Shown piece by piece: positions 1 to 9,458 of a stretch of 64,000 nt of DNA (position 1 is the stretch's first letter; the number at the start of each line of letters is the position of its first letter). A program made the position numbers and the translations under genes. The DNA comes from CAZBQJ01 sp964494085. Lineage in GTDB: Bacteria > Patescibacteriota > Gracilibacteria > UBA1369. Below the pieces are notes generated by a model. The model had not been told where the DNA came from. It saw only the letters and a list, made by a program, of their open reading frames with translations, and did not search any database. The DNA lies in assembly GCA_964494085.1 (NCBI GenBank), contig CAZBQJ010000004.1:1-64000 (forward strand). The letters are read 5' to 3'.

Positions 1-94
1 CTATCGAATCCTCAAGCTGCTCATAAGCCTTCTTCGCCATTTGGCATTTCTGCTCCAGACCTGCACCCCTGATTTTGGCTAATAATTCTTTCAT
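1..94 (-). CDS. N-terminus of an unrecognised protein (partial)
   Basis: A reading frame opens with ATG at 94-92 on the minus strand and continues past the left window edge. Only 31 residues are visible, starting MKELLAKIRGAGLEQK, and they are charged and probably helical. It lies just downstream of the sortase gene in the same direction with a 5-base gap, so the two are probably co-transcribed. No family can be assigned from this fragment. Confidence 0.5.
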   Translation of the reverse strand, partial: MKELLAKIRGAGLEQKCQMAKKAYEQLEDSI

Positions 95-99
95 AAATT

Positions 100-1101
100 T
101 TAGCTAACTGAAATCGGACGCGCCAAGATAATCAAGCGATTGAGGTCGGTCCCCACAGGTGTACAAGTGATTAGAGTCAGGCGGCTTTCACCGGCTTGGG
201 TAAGCACTTCAACTTCGCTGGGTTTGACAACCTTTTTGTCGTAGACCTGGTAGGTATATTTTTTCTGGTCATTATAGACAACGATTTGGTCGCCCAAATC
301 AACTTGATGCAGCAGAGCAAAGACGTCTTTGAAGCGTCCAGGATCCCAAGGGAAATAAGAACTATGACCGGTGATGACCACATTGCCAGGCGAACCTGGA
401 TAAGCGGTACCGGGGAAATGCACCACTCCATGACGGAGGGCGTCCTGGATTTGCGACTCGAGAGCCTTCCAATCTTTACGAAGCAAAGTATCAGTAGGAA
501 CCTGGACTATGGGCACATTTTGGCCGATACGGGGAATGATTATGCGTTTGTCGGGAGGAGCAATCTCCAGTGTGAGATCGGGTACCTGTTTTTTGGCGGC
601 TTGGGAAGTATTTACTATGGGAAGCGGTTTTTGCCCTTCGACGGAAGCATTTTTCAAAGCAATATTTTGCTGCTCTGAATAAGGGTTTTGGTTCATTTGA
701 CCACGCAGTAAATCTAATTTAGTCAAAAACAACTGACTATAAGACCCATAATTAAGGAAGAAAAATAAGACCGCGAAAATGGCAGCGGAAACAGCAATAA
801 ATTCTAGGGCATGCCAGATGCGCAACCCAAAATGCTGAGGGGTTTCTGAAGCTTTTTTGACTGGAGGTTTGGCTGATGATTGAGCGGATTTGGTAACTGC
901 CGGTTTGGCTGGAAGTCCTGGAATGGTGGTCTGATTTTCTAGCATGGGAGACGGCACGGTTCCGGCAAAATGGCTAGCTTTCTGACCGCCTAAATCAAAG
1001 GAAATATTACCGTCTTGTACAGGAATATTCAGAGGAGCCCGAGACGGTTTAGGCGTCTTTTGTTCATCGCCTTGATGTTCTCCAAATTTATATTCAGGCA
1101 T
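100..1101 (-). CDS. Sortase (class D/E-like) with long N-terminal region
   Basis: This membrane-anchored cysteine transpeptidase would attach surface proteins to the cell wall or link pilins. The 333-residue protein has a Pro/Lys-rich cytoplasmic tail (about 1-90), one membrane helix (about 97-117), a linker, and a C-terminal sortase domain (about 180-330). The catalytic set is visible: His246 in TGHSS, Cys313 in LITCTP and Arg322 in DLNRLI. It forms a minus-strand group with the two small genes upstream and the partial gene downstream. The substrate is unknown, because no LPxTG-type sorting signal was noticed in the window. The family assignment is firm; the class is inferred from the soluble domain following an N-terminal anchor. 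Confidence 0.93.
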   Translation of the reverse strand: MPEYKFGEHQGDEQKTPKPSRAPLNIPVQDGNISFDLGGQKASHFAGTVPSPMLENQTTIPGLPAKPAVTKSAQSSAKPPVKKASETPQHFGLRIWHALEFIAVSAAIFAVLFFFLNYGSYSQLFLTKLDLLRGQMNQNPYSEQQNIALKNASVEGQKPLPIVNTSQAAKKQVPDLTLEIAPPDKRIIIPRIGQNVPIVQVPTDTLLRKDWKALESQIQDALRHGVVHFPGTAYPGSPGNVVITGHSSYFPWDPGRFKDVFALLHQVDLGDQIVVYNDQKKYTYQVYDKKVVKPSEVEVLTQAGESRLTLITCTPVGTDLNRLIILARPISVS

Positions 1102-1110
1102 TGCTTTAAA

Positions 1111-1743
1111 TTATACGTCGCTGAGTTTGGCCAAAATGTCTGCTTCTTCTTGTTTTTCCTGTTCATCGCTTTTGGCTTCAGCATCTCTGATCGCTCTAGT
1201 CTTTTCTTTGGATTCAAATTCTTTCCATTCCAATAAATGCTTTTCGTTGAGTCGGTTTAATTCATCTTCATATTCTTTGTCCAAATCGGCTAATTGGTTT
1301 TTCTCAGTAATCAGAATATAACGGAATTTTTCGATTTGCTCGGGAGTCATGATCGGTAAGATCTGGAACCAGTATTGTCTTTCCTGATCGTCCATTGATT
1401 CAGTTGATTTGATCAATTCGACCAAATCCGCGTACTTTTCTTTGACCATCCTGGGGATGGCAAATTTTTCCGGTTTGGATGGACCAGTAGTGCTTTCTTC
1501 CAGGCCTTCATCCAATTTAAAAGCTCGCTGGTTGACGGGCTGGGCGGATGGAACTGGTGAATTATCAGCGTCTGCCAAATTGATTTTGGCAGATACAGGT
1601 TGGGCTGGTGTAGTTGCCCCGGTTGTACCGGTGTTAGAACTGGTTGTACCGGCATTAGAACCGGTTGTGCCGGTGTCGGAACCGGTTCCAGCCGCTTTGA
1701 TCTGCAAATCCCCTGTTTGTACTATGTTTTGGTCGTCTGCCAT
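1111..1743 (-). CDS. Hypothetical protein with Thr/Gly-rich N-terminus and charged helical C-terminus
   Basis: I do not recognise this 210-residue protein. Residues about 18-50 are a low-complexity stretch of Gly/Thr/Ser with repeated TGTTG-like units. The middle contains a compact segment with PEKFAIPRMVKEKYADL. The end (about 140-210) is rich in Glu, Lys and Asp and probably forms a coiled helix. There is no signal peptide or membrane helix, so it should be cytoplasmic. It is followed by the sortase gene after 9 bases, which suggests one operon. Confidence 0.7.
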   Translation of the reverse strand: MADDQNIVQTGDLQIKAAGTGSDTGTTGSNAGTTSSNTGTTGATTPAQPVSAKINLADADNSPVPSAQPVNQRAFKLDEGLEESTTGPSKPEKFAIPRMVKEKYADLVELIKSTESMDDQERQYWFQILPIMTPEQIEKFRYILITEKNQLADLDKEYEDELNRLNEKHLLEWKEFESKEKTRAIRDAEAKSDEQEKQEEADILAKLSDV

Positions 1744-1777
1744 GATTATTTTCTTGATTTTGGTTTTTTATCCCTCC

Positions 1778-1783
1778 ATTATA
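1778..1783 (-). promoter_or_regulatory. -10 element upstream of the Thr/Gly-rich protein gene
   Basis: A perfect TATAAT reads on the minus strand 35 bases before the ATG at 1743. No good -35 box is visible at the expected distance. Confidence 0.4.
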
Positions 1784-1816
1784 CCATTTTTAGGAATTGG
1801 AGAAAAGGTCAGAATA

Positions 1817-2296
1817 CTAGATGACAAAGACATCACCTTCATGAGTTTCCAGGCTTTCTTTAGCCAAACGTAGAGAGTGGACCAGATTCATGATTTGATA
1901 GCTGTCCTGGGCGCCCTCATCCCAGAGCTTTTTGACGGCCCGGATTTTATTGAGCAGGATCAAGATGTCATAATCGACTTTGGCTTTACGCTGAGGTGAA
2001 AGCTGGTCGTAAACCGGCATGTTCAGCAAAGTTGAAGGAGTAAACAGCTTGATTGTGCCATCGTCAACTTTCTTGATTATTTCTTTCAGGAAGGCCCGGT
2101 CACGGGGATCGGGTTGGTAATCCTTGGCCTGAATAGTGACCGGCTCGTTTAAAATAAACTGTACTTCGGGGGTAGGATTACTGGAAACGGATAGTGAACC
2201 TTCCAAATAGGCTTTACGGATCAGATGGATTACTTTTTGTCCGGCATTCTTGACAACAACGGTGGTTTGGTTGGGGGTGGTTTCGCTTTTCGGCAT
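1817..2296 (-). CDS. Hypothetical cytoplasmic protein
   Basis: This 159-residue protein has no family that I recognise. It has no membrane helix or signal peptide. The C-terminal half (about 85-150) looks mostly helical and charged, with a segment around PVYDQLSPQRKAKVDYDIL. It is transcribed with the small gene and sortase downstream and diverges from ligA. Frame length and normal codon use support a real gene; the function is unknown. Confidence 0.65.
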   Translation of the reverse strand: MPKSETTPNQTTVVVKNAGQKVIHLIRKAYLEGSLSVSSNPTPEVQFILNEPVTIQAKDYQPDPRDRAFLKEIIKKVDDGTIKLFTPSTLLNMPVYDQLSPQRKAKVDYDILILLNKIRAVKKLWDEGAQDSYQIMNLVHSLRLAKESLETHEGDVFVI

Positions 2297-2320
2297 GGAG
2301 AATCGATTTAATTTAAACCT

Positions 2321-2329
2321 ATTATAGCA
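2321..2329 (-). promoter_or_regulatory. Extended -10 promoter for the minus-strand group
   Basis: TGCTATAAT reads on the minus strand 25 bases before the ATG at 2296. This is a perfect extended -10 box. No clear -35 box is visible, as expected for this promoter type. Confidence 0.5.
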
Positions 2330-2376
2330 TTTTCCCCGGAAATTGTTTAAAGTAGTTTTGAAATATTCAAAATAAA

Positions 2377-4437
2377 ATGGATAAAAAAGAGGTTAAAGAG
2401 CGCATTGAAAAACTGCAGGAAAAAATCAGGGAGCTGAATTATCAATATTTCATTCTGAACAAATCGACTACTTCTGAAGCCGTTCGGGATAGTCTAAAAG
2501 CTGAATTGAAACAGCTGGAAGAACGCTTTCCTGAATTTATCACTGCAGATTCTCCGACTCAACGGGTCGGAGTCCCTGTGAGTGGGAAATTTGCTAAAGT
2601 TCCGCATATTACCACTAAGAAAAGTTTGGCTGATACTTTTTCTTTTGAAGAAATAGAGAATTGGGAAGAAAAATTGCTGAAATTGTTGCCATCTGGTCAA
2701 AAGCTACACTATTTATGCGAATTAAAAATCGATGGATTGAACATTACTTTGCATTATGAAAAAGGGGTATTGGTTCGAGCGATTACCCGGGGAGATGGGG
2801 TAATGGGCGAAGATGTTACTCACACCGTCAGAACTATTGAATCCATTCCGCTGCGTTTAGTCGAAAATATTGACTTGGAAGTCAGTGGAGAGGTTTACAT
2901 CAATAAAGAGGACTTTAAAAAGATTAATGAAGATCAGCTGGCCAAAGGTGAAGAGGCTTTTGAGAATCCTCGAAATACGGCGGCGGGGACAGTGCGTCAA
3001 CTGGACCCGCAGGTAGCGGCTTCCAGGAAACTGTCGGCCTTTTTTTATGAACTGGGTCAAACTAACATGGATGCACTGCCCCGCCGCCAACAGAATGTTC
3101 TGGAAAGACTGATGGACTTGGGATTACCGGTGGAACAGCATTACCATTATTGTGACGACTTGGACGATGTGAAAAAATTCCTCCAAAAAGCCGGAGAATT
3201 GCGTGAAGAGTTACCGTTTCAGATCGATGGGGTAGTGATCAAAGTAAATGAAAAAGCCCAGCAACAATTACTGGGATTCACTGCGAAGACTCCTCGTTAT
3301 TCTGTAGCTTACAAATTCCCGGCAGAGCAATCCACCACTAGGGTTTTGGACATTCATGTTCAGGTTGGACGGACCGGGGCGTTGACACCGGTGGCTGTAC
3401 TGAGCCCCGTCCGTGTGGCTGGCTCAACAATTTCACGAGCTACTTTGCATAATGAAGATGAAATGAAACGCAAAGATGTGCGGATCGGAGACACAGTAGT
3501 TATCCAAAAAGCCGGTGACGTTATTCCGGAGATTGTCCAGGTATTGACAGACTTGCGAACCGGAAAAGAGAAAATCTTTCACTTCCCCACACATTGTCCG
3601 GTTTGCCAATCTAAAGTGGTCAGGAAAGAAGGCGAAGCGGTAATCCGCTGTTCCAATCCGGATTGTTTCGCGCAGGACCGCGAAAGATTTATCCATTTTG
3701 CCTATGTGATGAATATTGATGGCATGGGTGATAAAGTGATTGACGCTCTATTGGAAGCGCAGATGATCGATGAGATTCCGGATATTTTCCATCTGACCCG
3801 GAATGATTTGTTGCTGCTGCCATTATTTAAAGAAAAGAAATCTGATAAATTAATTGAGGCAATCGCCGCGGTTAAAAAAGTGGCTTTGGAAAGGTTTTTG
3901 TTTGCCCTAGGTATACGTCATGTCGGAGAGGAAACGGCGATTGCCTTGGCTGATTATTTCCGTGATCAATGGAATGACGAACAAAGTGATAGTCACAAAG
4001 AGCGGCGAATTGTAACCATCAATGACTTGTTACTATTGGCTCAGGAAATGGATAAAGACAAATTGATAGAAGTGGAAGGGTTTGGCGAAAAGGTGAGCGT
4101 GGAAATCCTGGACTGGTTTAAAGAAGAAAGTAATATAGAATTATTGAAAAAGTTAAAGGAAGCAGGGATCAGCTTTATCGATAATGGGAAACCATTGAGC
4201 CTAAAATTAAAAGGGACGACTTTTGTAGTGACCGGAACGCTGAATAGCATGTCGCGTGACCAAGCCAAAGAAAGAATCAGACAAAATGGTGGTAAAGTCG
4301 TCAACGCAGTCAGTAAATCCACCACTTATTTGTTGACTGGCGACCATGATAAAGTTAGTACAAAAGAAAAGGATGCCAAAAAGAATGGGGTCAAAATTAT
4401 CAAGGAAGAGGAGTTTCTAAAGATGATTAAACTTTAA
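2377..4437 (+). CDS. ligA: NAD-dependent DNA ligase
   Basis: LigA seals nicks in duplex DNA during replication and repair using NAD+. The 686-residue protein has the full family layout: N-terminal Ia domain, adenylation domain with the nucleophile Lys117 in CELKIDG, OB fold, four-cysteine zinc finger (CPVC then CSNPDC), helix-hairpin-helix repeats and a C-terminal BRCT domain. The Ia domain is unusual: aligned to E. coli LigA, the NMN-contacting His23, Asp32 and Tyr35 become Phe25, Glu34 and Arg37, while Tyr22 and Asp36 are kept as Tyr24 and Asp38. The stop overlaps the next gene's ATG by one base. The leader before the ATG is A-rich with no Shine-Dalgarno sequence. Confidence 0.97.
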   Translation: MDKKEVKERIEKLQEKIRELNYQYFILNKSTTSEAVRDSLKAELKQLEERFPEFITADSPTQRVGVPVSGKFAKVPHITTKKSLADTFSFEEIENWEEKLLKLLPSGQKLHYLCELKIDGLNITLHYEKGVLVRAITRGDGVMGEDVTHTVRTIESIPLRLVENIDLEVSGEVYINKEDFKKINEDQLAKGEEAFENPRNTAAGTVRQLDPQVAASRKLSAFFYELGQTNMDALPRRQQNVLERLMDLGLPVEQHYHYCDDLDDVKKFLQKAGELREELPFQIDGVVIKVNEKAQQQLLGFTAKTPRYSVAYKFPAEQSTTRVLDIHVQVGRTGALTPVAVLSPVRVAGSTISRATLHNEDEMKRKDVRIGDTVVIQKAGDVIPEIVQVLTDLRTGKEKIFHFPTHCPVCQSKVVRKEGEAVIRCSNPDCFAQDRERFIHFAYVMNIDGMGDKVIDALLEAQMIDEIPDIFHLTRNDLLLLPLFKEKKSDKLIEAIAAVKKVALERFLFALGIRHVGEETAIALADYFRDQWNDEQSDSHKERRIVTINDLLLLAQEMDKDKLIEVEGFGEKVSVEILDWFKEESNIELLKKLKEAGISFIDNGKPLSLKLKGTTFVVTGTLNSMSRDQAKERIRQNGGKVVNAVSKSTTYLLTGDHDKVSTKEKDAKKNGVKIIKEEEFLKMIKL

Positions 4438-5570
4438 TGAATAAGCCGGATAAACATCATCAAGATAAAAAGCCTTTGAGAGTGGCTATTATTGCTGAGC
4501 TGCTGGTGAAAATGGGTGGGGCGGAGAGAGTGGTAAAAAAGTTGGCGGAGATGTATCCGGAAGCGCCGATTTACACTCTCCTCTATGACGAGGATAAATG
4601 CGGACAGGAGTTTCCGGCCGAACGAGTCAGGCCTTCATTTTTACAGAGACTCCCGAAGTTCATCCGTCGGCGTTATCGTTGGTTGTTGCCATTAATGCCC
4701 TATGCCATAGAGTCATTCGATTTGGGAGAATTCGATCTGGTGATCAGCTCCAGCTCTGCTTTTGCTCATGGAGCGCTGACCAATTCAGACTCGGTGCATA
4801 TCTGTTATTGCCACACACCGATGCGCTATGCCTGGGATTATGCTCATGAATATTTGAATGATAAATGGTTCAATCCCTGGAAACGCTGGTTGGCCAGACG
4901 AACTATGGAAAAGATTCGTTTGTGGGACAAAGTTTCGGCTGATCGGGCGGATTTTTACATTGCCAATTCGGAGCATGTACGTCGGAGGATAGTCAAATAC
5001 TATCGTCTGCCGGCAGAAGTTATTTATCCTCCGGTGGAAACCGATAAAATTAAATTGAGTGAAAATGATGGTGATTATTTTTTGATTGTGGCGACTCTGA
5101 CCGCCTATAAAAAGATCGATTTAGCGATAAATTTATTTAATAAAACCGGGAAAAAGTTGGTAATTGTAGGGGAAGGTCCAGAGCGTTGTTTCCTGGAAAA
5201 TATGGCGGCCAAAAATATCCAATTCAAAGGCCGCCTGACTGATGTAGAAATGCGTGAAGTATTGGACGGTTGTCGGGCCTTTATTTTCCCGTCAGAAGAA
5301 GATTTCGGGATTACGATGATTGAGGCTTTGGCGGCCGGGAAACCGGTGTTGGCTTATCAGGCTGGTGGAGCGTTGGAATTTATCAAACCGGGCGTAAATG
5401 GAGAATTTTTCGAAGAACAAACGCTGGCTTCGATGGAAGATGGTCTGGGCCGACTGATTTTGCAGGAGAAAAAGTATTCGAAAGCCAAAATGCGTCAGGA
5501 GGCAGAAAAATTCTCCAGTGAGCAATTTGAGCGGAATTTCAGGAAGATGGTCGAGGCAAAACTGAAATAA
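4437..5570 (+). CDS. Glycosyltransferase, GT4 family
   Basis: This is a GT-B-fold enzyme that moves a sugar from a nucleotide-sugar donor to an envelope glycan or lipid. The 377 residues begin with RVAIIAELLVKMGGAERVV, a typical acceptor-side loop. The donor site near residue 285 carries the EDFGITMIEALAAGKPV signature with its E-x7-E pair. There is no transmembrane helix. The start codon overlaps the ligA stop in TAATG, so translation is likely coupled although the functions differ. Donor and acceptor cannot be told from sequence. Confidence 0.92.
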   Translation: MNKPDKHHQDKKPLRVAIIAELLVKMGGAERVVKKLAEMYPEAPIYTLLYDEDKCGQEFPAERVRPSFLQRLPKFIRRRYRWLLPLMPYAIESFDLGEFDLVISSSSAFAHGALTNSDSVHICYCHTPMRYAWDYAHEYLNDKWFNPWKRWLARRTMEKIRLWDKVSADRADFYIANSEHVRRRIVKYYRLPAEVIYPPVETDKIKLSENDGDYFLIVATLTAYKKIDLAINLFNKTGKKLVIVGEGPERCFLENMAAKNIQFKGRLTDVEMREVLDGCRAFIFPSEEDFGITMIEALAAGKPVLAYQAGGALEFIKPGVNGEFFEEQTLASMEDGLGRLILQEKKYSKAKMRQEAEKFSSEQFERNFRKMVEAKLK

Positions 5571-5682
5571 AGGGAAAAGATTAATGTGCTTGAGGGAAAT
5601 TATAGAGTTTTTGTCCAGAAGTTTTATTTCAAATTTAAGCAAAAAAAGGGTAAAAGTTAAGGGCTATCCTTTAAGAGTACTG

Positions 5683-7236
5683 ATGTCACTTTATCGCAAA
5701 CATCGTCCCAAAGATTTCCCTAGTTTAGTGGGACAAGATCATATTAAAATAACTTTACTGAATGCCATTAAGGCCGGTCAGGTTTCCCATGCCTATTTAT
5801 TCACCGGGCCGCGTGGCACGGGTAAAACCACTACAGCCAGACTGCTGGCTAAAGCCATCAATGTTGAAACCATGAGCGAAGATGGTCGTTTTGATGGTTC
5901 AGAATTGGCTGAAGAGATTGATCATGGCCGTTTGATCGACGTGATAGAAATCGATGCGGCTTCCAACCGGGGTATCGATGAAATTCGTGACCTGCGCGAG
6001 AAAATCAATTACTCCCCTACACGCGCTAAAAATAAAGTTTATATTATCGACGAAGTGCATATGCTGACCAAAGAAGCCTTCAATGCATTACTGAAAACTT
6101 TGGAAGAACCACCGAGTTTTGTTTACTTTATTTTGGCGACCACTGAAATTCATAAGGTTCCGGAAACGATTATTTCGCGCTGCCAAAGGTTTGATTTTCG
6201 ACGAATCACCGAAGCAGATTTGGTGGCCAGATTAAAAGTAGTGGCGACTGCAGAAAGTGTGCAGGCTGAAGAAGAAGCTTTACAGATTATCGCCAGACAG
6301 GCGCGCGGCGGATTGCGTGATGCGATTAGTTTGTTTGAACAATTAATCACTGATCGAAAAGTTGGTGCCGAGCGCGCCAAGCAAGTCCTGGGGATCAGCA
6401 ACTGGGGTGCTGCGGAAGAATTATTTGCGCTGCTGATGGCCGGAGATGCGGCGGGCGGGGTGAAAAAGCTCGAGGAAATCTTTGCGGCGGGCGGGGATTT
6501 GACGCAATTTAACCGTGATTTTTTAGATTTTCTGCGTAAGAAATTGTTGGATTCCGTGAAACAAAACGATTACGCTGAGACAGGGCGAAATATCCAATTG
6601 ATCGATTACTTCCAGGAAGCTTATGAGAAACTAAAATTCTCCTATATTCCGGAATTACCCTTAGAAATAGCCATAGTTAAAGCTTGTTTAGAGAAAGGGG
6701 GAAATAACACACCAACTTCAGCTTCACAAGTTGATGTGGGCTCAAAAAAAAAACCTGAATTAGAAAAACCGCTTGAAAAACCAGTGGACTTATTGGAAAA
6801 ATCAGAAGAAACACCGATAATTCAGCCGATAGTTGCTACTGACTCAGCTGATTTGACCTTGGATGACTTAATTCAACGCTGGAGCAATGTATTTGATCGG
6901 ATGCCCAGTCCCCTCGCCAAACGTTGTTTGAAGTCGGCCAAACTGGTGGAGGCGGACTCGGCGACAATTACGTTGGCCTTCAGTAGTAATTTCAATAAAG
7001 ACAAGTTGTTTGTCCAAGAGATCTTAGTAGAAAGCGAAAAGGCCATTGCAGAAGAATATGGTCGAAACTTTAAATTGTCCGGGATTATCGATCCAGCAGT
7101 TTTCTCGACCGGTAATGGGAGTTTTAGTAATGAGAGCCCGGCTGAAACAGCAGAGTCGCCAGAGCAATCGATACCAAAAAAGGCCAATCGTTTACGATCG
7201 GCCTTGGATGTATTTGGTGGGGAGATACTGGATTAA
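5683..7236 (+). CDS. dnaX: DNA polymerase III gamma/tau subunit, zinc module absent
   Basis: DnaX is the ATPase of the clamp loader that places the sliding clamp on DNA. I place the start at 5683 because MSLYRKHRPKDF matches the usual family N-terminus; an upstream in-frame ATG at 5584 would add 33 atypical residues. The 517-residue protein shows Walker A GPRGTGKT (42-49), Walker B IIDEVH (121-126) and the SRC motif (165-167). The four-cysteine zinc module normally lying between the Walker A region and DVIEIDAASNRG is missing and replaced by an acidic stretch. The C-terminal part is a shorter tau-like tail. The gene converges on pnp with a 4-base overlap. Confidence 0.95.
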   Translation: MSLYRKHRPKDFPSLVGQDHIKITLLNAIKAGQVSHAYLFTGPRGTGKTTTARLLAKAINVETMSEDGRFDGSELAEEIDHGRLIDVIEIDAASNRGIDEIRDLREKINYSPTRAKNKVYIIDEVHMLTKEAFNALLKTLEEPPSFVYFILATTEIHKVPETIISRCQRFDFRRITEADLVARLKVVATAESVQAEEEALQIIARQARGGLRDAISLFEQLITDRKVGAERAKQVLGISNWGAAEELFALLMAGDAAGGVKKLEEIFAAGGDLTQFNRDFLDFLRKKLLDSVKQNDYAETGRNIQLIDYFQEAYEKLKFSYIPELPLEIAIVKACLEKGGNNTPTSASQVDVGSKKKPELEKPLEKPVDLLEKSEETPIIQPIVATDSADLTLDDLIQRWSNVFDRMPSPLAKRCLKSAKLVEADSATITLAFSSNFNKDKLFVQEILVESEKAIAEEYGRNFKLSGIIDPAVFSTGNGSFSNESPAETAESPEQSIPKKANRLRSALDVFGGEILD

Positions 7237-9350
7237 GCAGCTGGCTGATCATTAATTACCGCCTTATGAGAAAGTTTATAGCGGCCTTGATCGTCGATAG
7301 AGATTAATTTAACTTTGATCATTTCTCCTTCTTTGACCACGTCCTCAACACGTTCTACACGATGGTCGGCTAATTCAGAAATATGAACCAATCCATCGCG
7401 GCCTGGAGTGATTTCTACAAAAGCCCCGAAGTCAGTAACGCGAACGACTTTGCCGGTAAAGACATCGCCGATTTTTGGTTCATAGGTAATTTTTTTGATC
7501 CATTCCTCAGCCTTCTGGGCGGATTCAGCACTAACCGCAGTGATCATTACCAAACCGCTGTCTTCAATGTCGATTTCTACGCCGGTTTCCTTGGTGATTT
7601 TCTGAATAGTTTCTCCCCCTTTGCCGATAACATCACGGATTTTATCCGGATCAATCTGGATAGCGATGATGCGTGGAGCATAAGGAGACATTTCCTGGCG
7701 TGGAGCAGGAAGAGCGACTGCCATAGCATCGAGGATTTCTACACGAGCAGTTTTGGCTTGGGCCAAAGCCTGGCGTAACAGATCAACAGAAAGACCTTTG
7801 ACTTTAATATCCATTTGAAGGGCGGTAATTCCATCTCGTGTACCGGCGACTTTGAAGTCCATATCTCCGGCGAAGTCTTCAAAACTTTGAATATCGGTGA
7901 GGATTTTATAGCCATTGGCCAAATCACCATCATAGGTTACCAGTCCCATGGCAATTCCGGCTACCGGTTTTTTGAGAGGCACACCGGCATCCATCAAGGA
8001 AAGAGTGGATCCGCAAACCGCGGCCATCGAGCTGGATCCATTGCAGGACATGATTTCGGAAACAACCCAAATGGTATAAGGAAATTTGGCATGATCGGGG
8101 AGCATAGGAACGAGCGCTCTTTCAGCCAACATCCCATGACCAATATCACGACGGGACGGACCGCGCATCGGCTTGGTTTCACCAACTGAGAAAGGCGGAA
8201 AATTGTAATGGTGGAAATAGAATTTCTCAATATCCTCATCCATAGTGTCGACGAGTAGAGCGGATCCCGGGGAACCGAGTGTACAAATGGAGAGAGATTG
8301 GGTTTCACCACGTTGGAAAATTGCTGAACCATGAGTTCGTGGAAGAACAGAAGTTTTGATGCTCAGAGGGCGGATTTGATCAACTTTGCGTCCATCCAAA
8401 CGTTGTTCATTTTCGAGAATATTCTTACGCATATTCTTTTCAAAGAGAGTCATTAAATCCTCTTTGAGTTCACCTGCGGTAAACTTGCCAGCTTCTAATT
8501 CGGCAGCGAATTTTTCCATTAACTGGTGTTCCAATTGATGAAGTTTTTCTTTGATAATAACTTTGGTTGGGCCGACTATTTCATTGAGCATGGCTGGAGT
8601 CACAAAGCTGGTAACTGCTTCCATCGAAGCAATATTTTCCGGAGCCAAAATGATTTCCAAGTCAGGCTTTTTGTAAACTTTGATGAATTCTTTCTGTAAA
8701 GCACAAATTTTCTTTACTTCACTGTGGGCAAAATCCAGTGCCCTAAGCATAGTTTCATCATCAACTTCCTTGGCGCCTGCTTCTACCATAGTGACAGCTT
8801 CTTCGGTACCGGCGACGACCAAATCGAGGTCCCCGTCTAGCTGCTGTTTATAAGTTGGATTAACAATCAATTGTCCGTCTACCAGACCGACACGTACTGC
8901 GGCTACCGGTCCCTGGAAAGGCATACCGGAAATTGAGATAGCTGCTGAGGCTGCAACCATACCCAGAGTAGAAGGGTCGATTTCCATATCTAGAGATAAG
9001 ACAGAGACAATCAATTGAACATCATTGATCATGCCTTTGGGAAACAAAGGTCGGATCGGACGGTCAATCATGCGTGAGCTGAGAACCGCCTTGTCGGAAG
9101 GTCTGGCTTCATTTCGTTTCATAAAACGAGAGCCTTTGATTTTTCCGGCGGCGTAGAATTTCTCTTCGAAATCTACAGTTAAGGGGAAAAAGTCAGTGCC
9201 GGGACGAGCGCCGCCCATCATAGCGCTGGCAAAAACGACAGTGTCGCCTAGTGATACGGTCACTGAGCCGCTGGATTGATTGGCCAATAGACCAGTCTCA
9301 ATTTTGAGCTGTCGGCCGGCTAAATCCATTTTGAATTCTTGTTGTTCCAT
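7233..9350 (-). CDS. pnp: Polyribonucleotide nucleotidyltransferase (PNPase)
   Basis: PNPase degrades RNA 3'-to-5' with phosphate and can add tails in reverse. The 705 residues contain two RNase PH domains (about 1-230 and 320-550) separated by a helical linker, then a KH domain (about 560-625, with IRDVIGKGGETIQKI) and an S1 domain at the end (GRDGLVHISEL). The length is typical. It lies 108 bases downstream of rpsO, the classical rpsO-pnp order. A hairpin between the two genes may terminate transcription or be an RNA-processing site. Confidence 0.97.
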   Translation of the reverse strand: MEQQEFKMDLAGRQLKIETGLLANQSSGSVTVSLGDTVVFASAMMGGARPGTDFFPLTVDFEEKFYAAGKIKGSRFMKRNEARPSDKAVLSSRMIDRPIRPLFPKGMINDVQLIVSVLSLDMEIDPSTLGMVAASAAISISGMPFQGPVAAVRVGLVDGQLIVNPTYKQQLDGDLDLVVAGTEEAVTMVEAGAKEVDDETMLRALDFAHSEVKKICALQKEFIKVYKKPDLEIILAPENIASMEAVTSFVTPAMLNEIVGPTKVIIKEKLHQLEHQLMEKFAAELEAGKFTAGELKEDLMTLFEKNMRKNILENEQRLDGRKVDQIRPLSIKTSVLPRTHGSAIFQRGETQSLSICTLGSPGSALLVDTMDEDIEKFYFHHYNFPPFSVGETKPMRGPSRRDIGHGMLAERALVPMLPDHAKFPYTIWVVSEIMSCNGSSSMAAVCGSTLSLMDAGVPLKKPVAGIAMGLVTYDGDLANGYKILTDIQSFEDFAGDMDFKVAGTRDGITALQMDIKVKGLSVDLLRQALAQAKTARVEILDAMAVALPAPRQEMSPYAPRIIAIQIDPDKIRDVIGKGGETIQKITKETGVEIDIEDSGLVMITAVSAESAQKAEEWIKKITYEPKIGDVFTGKVVRVTDFGAFVEITPGRDGLVHISELADHRVERVEDVVKEGEMIKVKLISIDDQGRYKLSHKAVINDQPAA

Positions 9351-9387
9351 TAGTTATTGATAAAGATTAAATAATTTTATTCATAAA

Positions 9388-9413
9388 AAGTCTAGCTTGC
9401 ACAGCGTAGACTT
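9388..9413 (-). terminator. Hairpin between rpsO and pnp
   Basis: On the minus strand AAGTCTA pairs with TAGACTT over a 12-base loop and is followed by TTTTTATG. It could be a weak intrinsic terminator or an RNase III-type processing stem, as is known for the rpsO-pnp transcript in E. coli. Confidence 0.5.
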
Positions 9414-9458
9414 GAAAGTTATTGACCAGTGAGGAAGAAGGAGTTTATAAATAGAATT

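Noticed and set aside
196..678. Long plus-strand frame over the sortase gene
   Set aside because: It is a shadow of the sortase gene on the other strand, which has catalytic motifs and normal codon use.
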